NCBI GenBank assembly: GCA_023213395.1
Contig: CM041465.1
Location: 157,983,741 to 158,047,740 of the forward strand
Source: Cycas panzhihuaensis
Taxonomy: Eukaryota; Cycadophyta
Direction: 5' to 3'
Length of the DNA: 64,000 nucleotides
Translations under genes and position numbers: made by a program
The notes under the pieces: generated by a model
The model's input: only the letters and a program-made list of their open reading frames with translations
The model's database searches: none
What the model was told of the DNA's origin: nothing
Shown: positions 57,020 through 64,000 of the stretch, piece after piece
How positions within the stretch are numbered: the first letter of the stretch is position 1
Layout of the letters: each line of letters starts with the position of its first letter

Positions 57020-60000
57020 GCAAGCTCAGCAAGAAAGAGATTCCATCCAAGTGGATGGAAATAATGTTCATGTTCTAGAGGATGAGGAGGGGGAGGAATT
57101 TCTGAATTTGGATGATATACAAGGTATTACTTATAGTTTTTTAGACGGCAATGCTAGTTATAATATTTCTGAAGTTTGTGGAGTTCTTGCTTGTTTATGC
57201 GTGTATATTTTAACTTGCAGAGGAAGCAAACATTGACATTGATGATGAGGAACATGGAGCTAGTGGATTGTCTCATGCAGCAAAGCCACCAGCCAGTTTG
57301 CTTGTGTTAGAAGGTGACTCTGTAGATATCGCTGGTGATGTAGGAGAATTGGCTTCATATCAGGTTCTCCTCACCAGCCCCCTCTTTTGGTTCCCTCTTT
57401 TCATCAACTCCTCTTATTTGGCCTTTTTGCTAGAGAAGGTAATATTTAATTTTTAGTTGGGGATATGCAGGGTATAAATAACATTGCTAATTGTTTACTC
57501 CTCTGTGAGTGCAGATTGCTACAAGCAACCTTCACAGGGATTTCCTTCTGTTGGATCCTTGTGATGCTGATGCCGTTGATAAATATTTAAATGTTAATAC
57601 AATTGGTGCAAAGGGAACTCCAAGTTGCCCAGGCAGCTCAACACACTGTAGGACACCCAGAAGTTTATTTTCCTCCCAAGGCAAAAGAGCTGAGTCTGCC
57701 CAAAAATCAGGACTTTCAAAGGGGCACCGAGGCAAAAGAGCTGAGTCTGCCCAAAAATCAGGACTTTCAAAGGGGCACCAAAGTGCTGTAAAGGAGCCCA
57801 GCTTAAATGGGGTGGGCTGCAGTCAGAATGCCACTAACAATTTGGAAGGCGCAACTGATGACATATGGAAAGAACCTTGTTGCCTGGATTTTGATGAGGA
57901 AAATAATGATTGCAGTCAGAATGCCACTTACAATTTGGAAGGTGCAACTGATGACATAAGGAAAGAACCTTGTTGCCTGGATTTTGATGAGGAAAATAAT
58001 GATTTTAATGAAGAGTTTCTTCGAGAGCATGCTGGGTCTGAAGAACACTTTGAAGATGATCCTTGGGAGCCCTTGAATCCCCATGAACCTGGGGATTTAT
58101 ACGTGAAACCATTTAAAAGAGGTGAAGTTCTAGAGGTAGCAGTCTTTTTGTATGTTTTTGTGAACTTCTTGTTGGCTACACTGAAAAATAAACTACATGA
58201 ATCTTTGATTGAACATCTCCATTACTTTGCAGGACAATTAGGTAGGAAACAAAAACGAAGACACAATAAACAGAGTGTTTTAGAATCAGAATTTCCTTTA
58301 GCACGAATAAATGGCACAACTTCTCTGGAGTTCACAAAAGCATTGGAAGCACAAGAATATAATAGACACAAAAAGCAGGCCTGCCAATCTTTTTCAACTT
58401 ATGAAATGGTTTGTATCAAATTAATTGCTAATCTATACTGTGGGTAATTATTTTTAAATTATCAATGAACTCATTGGACTTTTCTGATTTTAATGCAGCT
58501 AAGATGCACCTTTATCTTAAATCAAAATGAATCGTGTGATGTTTCTGGTGATGCTGAAAATGATGATGAGAGTGTTGGCATCCAAGATGAATGCCAGGAC
58601 CATGTGACATTTGATGAATTTGTTGAGCCATCAAATAACAGCTATATGGAAACAGATGTCCCTGTGCAGCCTAGGGAGGTAAACTACATTAAATCCTTTG
58701 TTTGATAACTGCATTTTTGACTTTTTAGGATATTCTGGATTTATTTGTGTTTGGCAGGGTCCATAAGCTAATCTTTTGCTTGTCGGTGCCTCAGAATTAC
58801 GATCACTGCAATCTTATTCAAAATGATGGTTTTCTGGATTATGAGAAGAAACTGCATGGCAGGGAAAGCTTTGAAGATCTTTGTTGTTCACATCTGGTAA
58901 TTTTAAGTGTGCACTCCTCTAGTAAATTAATTATTTGTTTCGATCAAAGACCAATGAAGTATCTGGAAGTGGATGTGCAAGGTTATTCTTGCTGCATTAT
59001 TCTGACAATAGTGGGCTATTTTTTGCTTAATTTATTTTTAGCCATAGGTGTTGGGATGCCTTCGTGAATAATTGTTTTGTTCTGTAATTATGGTTTGGAA
59101 TCCTTACAGCCTTAACTTGCTGTCTAAGATTTGCCTGAATTTGTAGGAAGCACTTTCCTACTTAAAGATTCATGAATCAACACTAGGATAAGTTTCACGA
59201 TGTAATGGATGATGAGAGAAGGATTCATGAATGAATGACTTAACCATTCATATAAGCATAAGAGGTTCTCCACTCTGCTGTTATTTTTTAAATCAAAATT
59301 TTCTTTTACAATGCCATATGAATGATTCTGTAATGATTATTTGATTCTAATCATGAGAGGTTCTCCATTCTGCTGTCATTTTTTTAATCAAAATTTTCTT
59401 CTACGATGCCATATGTGAATGATTCTGTAATGATTATTTGATTATAATCAGGAAACTTTCTCCATTCTGCTGTTAGTTTTTAATCAAAATTTTCTTCTAC
59501 AATACCATATGAATGATTCTGTAATGATTATTTCGATTTACTAGTAATTTGTAGATTGTTTATTGTGTAACATGGTGACCAAGGATAAATATAACCATTT
59601 TTGTTCATCCTTGAATGTGACATTGTCTACCATGAGAGCGTCACTGAAGATTGGATATAAGTTAACCATACTTGGCTCAAGAAATGGAGAATTTGCTCCA
59701 TACTCTGCATAAAGTTATGAATTCCACTTTTCAAGTAGCATCTTTAGTGGTAAGTGGGAAAGAACAAGCTAGTTTACCTAGGGAATAGTATCAGATAAGC
59801 TTTGCTCGATTGGTGATTGAATGGATTGAATACTGAATCAAACTAGAGCATGTGGATATTGTGTGAAGTCTGGGAGCTTCGTATTGGTTGTGTGAATGAA
59901 GAATGATGATATTGAAGTGATCGATAACTGTGTGATTAAGATACAGAATAGAGTGTCTTATTTTTTTCCCCGACAAATTGAGCGTTGTATTGGGGTTGCA

Positions 60001-60376
60001 TTTTAGAAATACAAAGAAGCTGGCTGGATAGATCAAAAACTGTATGTATTTGGCACTGTTATTGGGTTTGCAAACCCGGCTAGCTGGGTTCATAAACCTG
60101 CTTTGGGGATTCCTAACAGGGTTCAGTTGGATCCCAAGCTGAACCGGCCTAGCCGGGTTCAGTTGGGCCAAATCCAATCCAGTTGACCGAACCTGGCTTT
60201 TTTCACTCAAGAAAATGAGGCTTTCCAATTGTTTAAGGCCGTTTCTATTTTGTTTTTATCTTAAAAAAGAAAACATGTATTTTACTATTTTTGTACATGC
60301 ACACATAAGTGTTCCAAAAAAAAAAGAAAAGAAAAGAAAAGCCTCAAGTTGCTCAAAATTTATAATCACACAAACA

Positions 60377-60441
<65 letters not shown>

Positions 60442-62369
60442 GAAAGATAGTATTTAAATTGTTTTAGTAATTTTAAAGCATTTATAATAAAATGAGTAAA
60501 TAAGAAAGATGGTTGAATAGGCATATACATTTATATTAGGATATATAAAAATTATGAAACAAATATAAACTCATATCGTAAGGAAAATTCCTCATAAACC
60601 ATTACAAACACTTATTACTCTAAATTGAGAAATTTTGCTAGACATTAAAAACAAGTATAGAAAACAACTATAATGGAATATTTTTTATATGGTCTTCCTT
60701 CCATTTACATTGACCTATGAGGGGATTTAATTTGGATTAACATAAAATAACGACCATTCTAGGGACACAGATATTTTGCCATGAGTATTGAATGAGTTTG
60801 TGTAGTGTAGCTCATTTAGTTGGACTTCTTGTTTTCACAGTTCTGAAAGATTTAAAAAAAGTAAATTCCAATGTTTATTCTATTTTCATGATTGTAATTA
60901 TTTAATGTGTCAGTCTATGTATGTGTTTATTTATTAATGATTAATCTTAGATTCTTATTAGTTAATATTGGATTAATTTTTTGTTTTTTAATAAAATTGT
61001 TCAATATATCATTGTATTTGTGTTTAATGATTATTCTTAATAATGTCTATGATTTTTTTTTTTTTGTCTTTCTTAAAATTTTGCCTTTAAAGATTACTAT
61101 ATACAGGATGATTGGGCTATAATCAGCTTTGTTTCACTAAGAGTCTCTGCTTCATGAGCTATATATTTACAGGCTTTTTTGACATGGAACATGGCGTGAC
61201 TTGGACATTGATCTTATGCAGGATGCCCTGTTGCAGGGCACGTCTGAATCACAAAAGCAGACAGAGCTTGCAATTAGAGTTTCAACTTGGAAGCATAAAA
61301 TTGAAAAGAATCTGGAAGAACAAGTATGGATGCTTTTCGTTTTGATGTAACATTTCTTGGATCCTTAAATTTGGTTCTAAATGGGATACACTTTTTGTTC
61401 TTTTAGTGACTGAATATGAGTATGATACTGACATTTAATTGTAACGAGTCCATATTGTCTTATTGCGGTACCACATCGGTGAACTTTATGTTGTTTGTGA
61501 CAGGATTCCCATCCTCCATTTGATATTCATGTGTATGGTGAAAGGGTGCTAGATAAACTCTCTTTATCACTGGAGGAAGGCTGTGAAAATGGGAGTAGAG
61601 GTCTGAAATCTTTTGCAGAGATAGTTGGTGGTCAAGCGAGGCATGAAGTTGCAAGGACATTTTCTGCACTTCTACAGCTGGTACGTCTGTTGACTCCTTG
61701 TTCATTCCTGTGTTTATTCTGTGATGTGGAATGAGCAAAATGAAGTTGTCTGAGAAAGTTAACCTTATTTCCTACCATGGAATGCAAAAGGCTTTATTTG
61801 TAATATCTTTGTTTTTCTGAGGGACAATTATTTGTAATTTCTTTGTTTTTCTGAAGGCTTATTATCATCCATTTATATTGCAGGTCAACAATGGCAATGT
61901 TGCACTTGAAAAGGGCATTTGTGGTTCTCAGTCGTTCTGTTTCACTGCAAGCAGACCTTTCCTTGTAAAACTGCTGAGTAGTAAGATAAGGCATGAGGAA
62001 ATGCTAAGGTACAAGGCACCTTCTATGGGTGCAGTATCCTTGCCTGAAAGATCTGTGAAGAGAATGGTTACCCATTGTTCAGGTGCTCAAGAAGCTGTAA
62101 AAGATATAGAAAAGAAAGGCTTCAGTAATGGATTCAAAGATGTTGCTCTGGATTCTGGTTGGTCCACATCTGGAAAATTACTATCTTCTATCAGGAAGGA
62201 TGATGGTAAACATGAGTTACACAGTCCTGCAATGTTAGGATCTGATTACGAAGGCAAGTACTCTGGTAACTCAATGGGAAAATTACCTGTGACTCGCTGT
62301 ACTCCAGAAAATAAAAGAAGACGAAGATGTGAATCTTTTAAGCCAATTGAAGTACAAATGGCTGGGTGA
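57020..62369 (+). CDS. NCAPH2: Condensin-2 complex subunit H2 (CAP-H2), N-terminal exons missing
   Basis: CAP-H2 is the kleisin of condensin II; it bridges the SMC2/SMC4 heads and helps compact chromosomes in the nucleus. Nine exons follow GT-AG rules: 57,020-57,123; 57,221-57,363; 57,515-58,121; 58,233-58,408; 58,499-58,678; 58,795-58,896; 61,222-61,323; 61,504-61,680; 61,884-62,369 (TGA). They join in frame to about 691 residues. Family motifs include [91 protein letters not shown] and the basic tail TPENKRRRR. Roughly the first 100 residues (the kleisin N-terminal domain) are absent, so the start lies upstream or is lost. The sixth visible intron is 2.3 kb. Two tandem duplications enlarge the third visible exon. 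Confidence 0.92.
57680..57781 (+). repeat. 51-bp in-frame tandem duplication in CAP-H2
   Basis: Two 51-bp units (57,680-57,730 and 57,731-57,781) are nearly identical, so 17 residues are repeated ([16 protein letters not shown] plus one). They lie in the low-complexity linker after the DPCDAD block. Confidence 0.95.
57818..58003 (+). repeat. 93-bp in-frame tandem duplication in CAP-H2
   Basis: Two 93-bp units (57,818-57,910 and 57,911-58,003) encode 31 residues twice, each opening CSQNAT and ending [11 protein letters not shown]. They differ at about four bases. Confidence 0.95.
59262..59540. repeat. Three-copy tandem repeat of about 95 bp in a CAP-H2 intron
   Basis: Each copy contains GGTTCTCCA or TTTCTCCA, then CTGCTGT, AATCAAAATTTTCTT and GAATGATTCTGTAATGATTA. 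Copies start near 59,262, 59,353 and 59,450. Confidence 0.9.
60375..60441. repeat. (CA)n-(TA)n microsatellite in a CAP-H2 intron
   Basis: About 24 CA units from 60,379 followed by about seven TA units to 60,441. Confidence 0.98.
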
Positions 62370-64000
62370 AACATAAGCACAATTTGGCATACTGTTGTAT
62401 TTACAAATTAATGTATTTTAGAGACAAGATGTTGGTTATATTCCTTCTGTGACAAATTTTGTACAGCCCTGGATGGCTTCCTTGTGAGTTGAAAACAAGA
62501 AGGATATCAGTACCAGGAACTGTTTTTTGCATGGAGACACACTAGGTGCAGCTTCATGATAAAACGACCCCCATTCTCTGAATATAGCAGGATGATTCTT
62601 AGCTTTTTATTTTTGCTTACAAGCGCTTTTATTTTGGTTGTTGCCTTTACACAGTCAGCCATACCTGTTTAGGATTATAATATAGGTGTTAAATTTCAGA
62701 TTCTAAATTTCTTCTGTTGCAGAGATCCCAGTCTTTCAATATTTGCAGTTGCTTGTTGCTTTGAAGAAGATTTCCCAAGCAAGGAGTACGCATGTTTCTT
62801 AAATTTCAGGCTTACTCAAAAATCTGCTGTTCTGATGACTGCATTGATTGTTCCTTTAAAAATCAGCTATACATGATATCTAGCCAAGAATACTATAGTG
62901 TGATGATCAATTGTTATCTTCAGCGTATATTGAATTGGTTCTTCCTGTCTTCTAGTCCTTCTGAGAAATGTGAGTATTGTTGCATAGAGGACATTAATTG
63001 ACATGAAATAATCGAAACCTGACTCATCAGTTCTATCCATTCAGGTTTGTCTCTGGTATCAGAACTTGACAGGCAATTATCTTTTTTTACCATAATTGTT
63101 GTTTCTGCCATTTAATATGTGGGCCTAATAAAGCTCTTATTTATCAGGTAAATGATCAGATTATCCGGAACAATTAGGCCTTGTCTTTGGCATCAGAGCT
63201 TGCCTGGTAATTGTCTTTTACCATAATTGCTTATTTATGCTTGTTAACATGGCCCTGGTAAAGCCCTTATTTGGCAGGTAAAGCTCTGAAATACCATTCA
63301 CCTTTTCTGGATTGTTCCTTGGACAAGCCCCCCCCTGTTTTCATGAGAGTATGGTTCGTCTGTGGAGGTGAAAGTGTGATTTGTGTGTGGGGCTGGTAGA
63401 TGACAATGCAATGTAGTTCAGAAGCATGCGTTTAAAAAGGTTTCACAAGGGAACTTATCCTGTAGAATTGAGGATGCCAGAATTGAAAGATCTGACAAAA
63501 ATGTCTCTCAAATTCGAAGTATTGATATCAGTGAAATCATTTGGATGTCTAGTTGGTTGATCTGTGCGCCCAAGTCTTGCATGCATGATGATTGAAATGC
63601 CAATTGAAAGATGGTGAAATATTTGTATTTCATAAGGCATGCATCAGGTTAGGACCATTCCCAACAACAAATTGTGAAATTATGAATACTGAGATTAAGA
63701 CTTGAATATGACAAAGATGAGATGGAAGAGTTCAGAACTGAATGTGCAGTTCGTGGGTTGTCTCGGACATAGGATAGGGAATTGATCTGTTGGCATGCAT
63801 CACCCAAACAAGGGAGAGTACAGGAATCTATAAAAGGTTGGTTGATGGTAGTCTCTGCAACACGTACAACACAATGTATAATATAATGAGATACTCAGCA
63901 CAACGACACATTATAATATAATGTTCATTGCTATTTGAGGGGTGGACAGGATAAACGTTAACACACAACATAAAGCCACAAGATAATATAATATTTTATT
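62370..64000 (+). other. CAP-H2 3' flank, no second gene seen
   Basis: The first few hundred bases are probably 3' UTR. A CTTCTGTTGCAG acceptor-like site at about 62,712-62,723 could mark a spliced 3' UTR. Beyond that I see no coding region; short open frames match nothing. The end (63,840-64,000) is A+T-rich with repeated ATAATATAAT words. Confidence 0.45.
63045..63290. repeat. Degenerate tandem duplication downstream of CAP-H2
   Basis: Two units of about 120-130 bp share TTGTCTNTGGNATCAGANCTTG, TTTACCATAATTG, and AAAGCNCTTATTT before CAGGTAAA. Copies begin near 63,045 and 63,178. Confidence 0.75.

Noticed and set aside
58757-58794. Alternative exon start at the TTTGGCAG acceptor (58,757) in CAP-H2
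   Set aside because: It brings an in-frame TAA almost at once. The acceptor ending at 58,794 keeps the frame and leads into the family motif [10 protein letters not shown].
60005-60195. GGGTTCAGTTGG/AACCGGCCTAGCC inverted motifs resembling a small transposon
   Set aside because: Only short internal inverted words; no terminal inverted repeats or target duplication could be defined.

Overview
This is nuclear DNA from a plant with a large, retrotransposon-packed genome. Almost all of positions 1-56,900 is LTR retrotransposons inserted into one another. The only recognisable host gene lies at 57,020-62,369: nine exons with GT-AG introns that encode most of condensin II subunit H2 (CAP-H2/NCAPH2), without the N-terminal exons. 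The primer-binding sites (TGGTATCAGAGC or TGGTATCAAAG, initiator-tRNA-Met type), the copia order GAG-PR-INT-RT-RH and the plant-type CAP-H2 all indicate a land plant. A captured POC1-like WD40 fragment (49,045-49,395) weakly suggests a lineage whose sperm have basal bodies (cycad, Ginkgo, fern or lycophyte); that is inference.

Layout of the nest, using my own labels. E1 (1-6121, minus) is a copia element cut by the window edge, with a long leader and a 569-bp 5' LTR. A fragment of another LTR follows (6122-6544). E2 (plus) is a short-LTR copia element, split at 7866/15126 by E3 (7867-15120, plus, target duplication GTTAA); its 3' LTR (15,792-16,545) holds solo LTR S1. E5 is the leader and 5' LTR of a minus copia element (16,546-17,653, with its last bases at 30,238-30,242), interrupted by solo LTR S2 and by E6. 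E6 (17,654-30,232, minus, TATTC/TATTA) is itself interrupted by E7 (17,974-25,334, minus, GACAG). A decayed Ty3/gypsy integrase (G) is split into 30,869-31,098, 44,186-44,364 and 55,441-55,690. The first gap holds E9 (31,099-44,185, plus, copia), which holds E10 (33,731-41,541, minus, AAGCC). The second gap holds a probable old LTR element H, solo LTR S3 (44,777-45,142, TAAGC), the non-autonomous element E11 (46,348-51,285, TGGGA) and a shared LTR (52,950-53,433) between two non-coding internal regions.

Three kinds of copia element can be told apart. E3, E7, E10, S1 and S2 share a roughly 550-bp LTR with conserved palindromes, a roughly 2-2.5 kb untranslated leader containing a copy-specific GC-richer block, and a pol frame that ends on the first six bases of the 3' LTR. 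E1 is a related lineage with a different LTR. E2, E5, E6 and E9 have short LTRs (about 200-270 bp) and short leaders. All pol genes are broken by stops or frameshifts, so no autonomous element is intact, yet E3 and E11 have nearly identical LTR pairs and look recent.

CAP-H2 is the kleisin of condensin II. Its central linker carries two in-frame tandem duplications. Because its N-terminal exons are not visible in the bases before 57,020, the whole retrotransposon nest may sit in a giant intron or may have truncated the gene.
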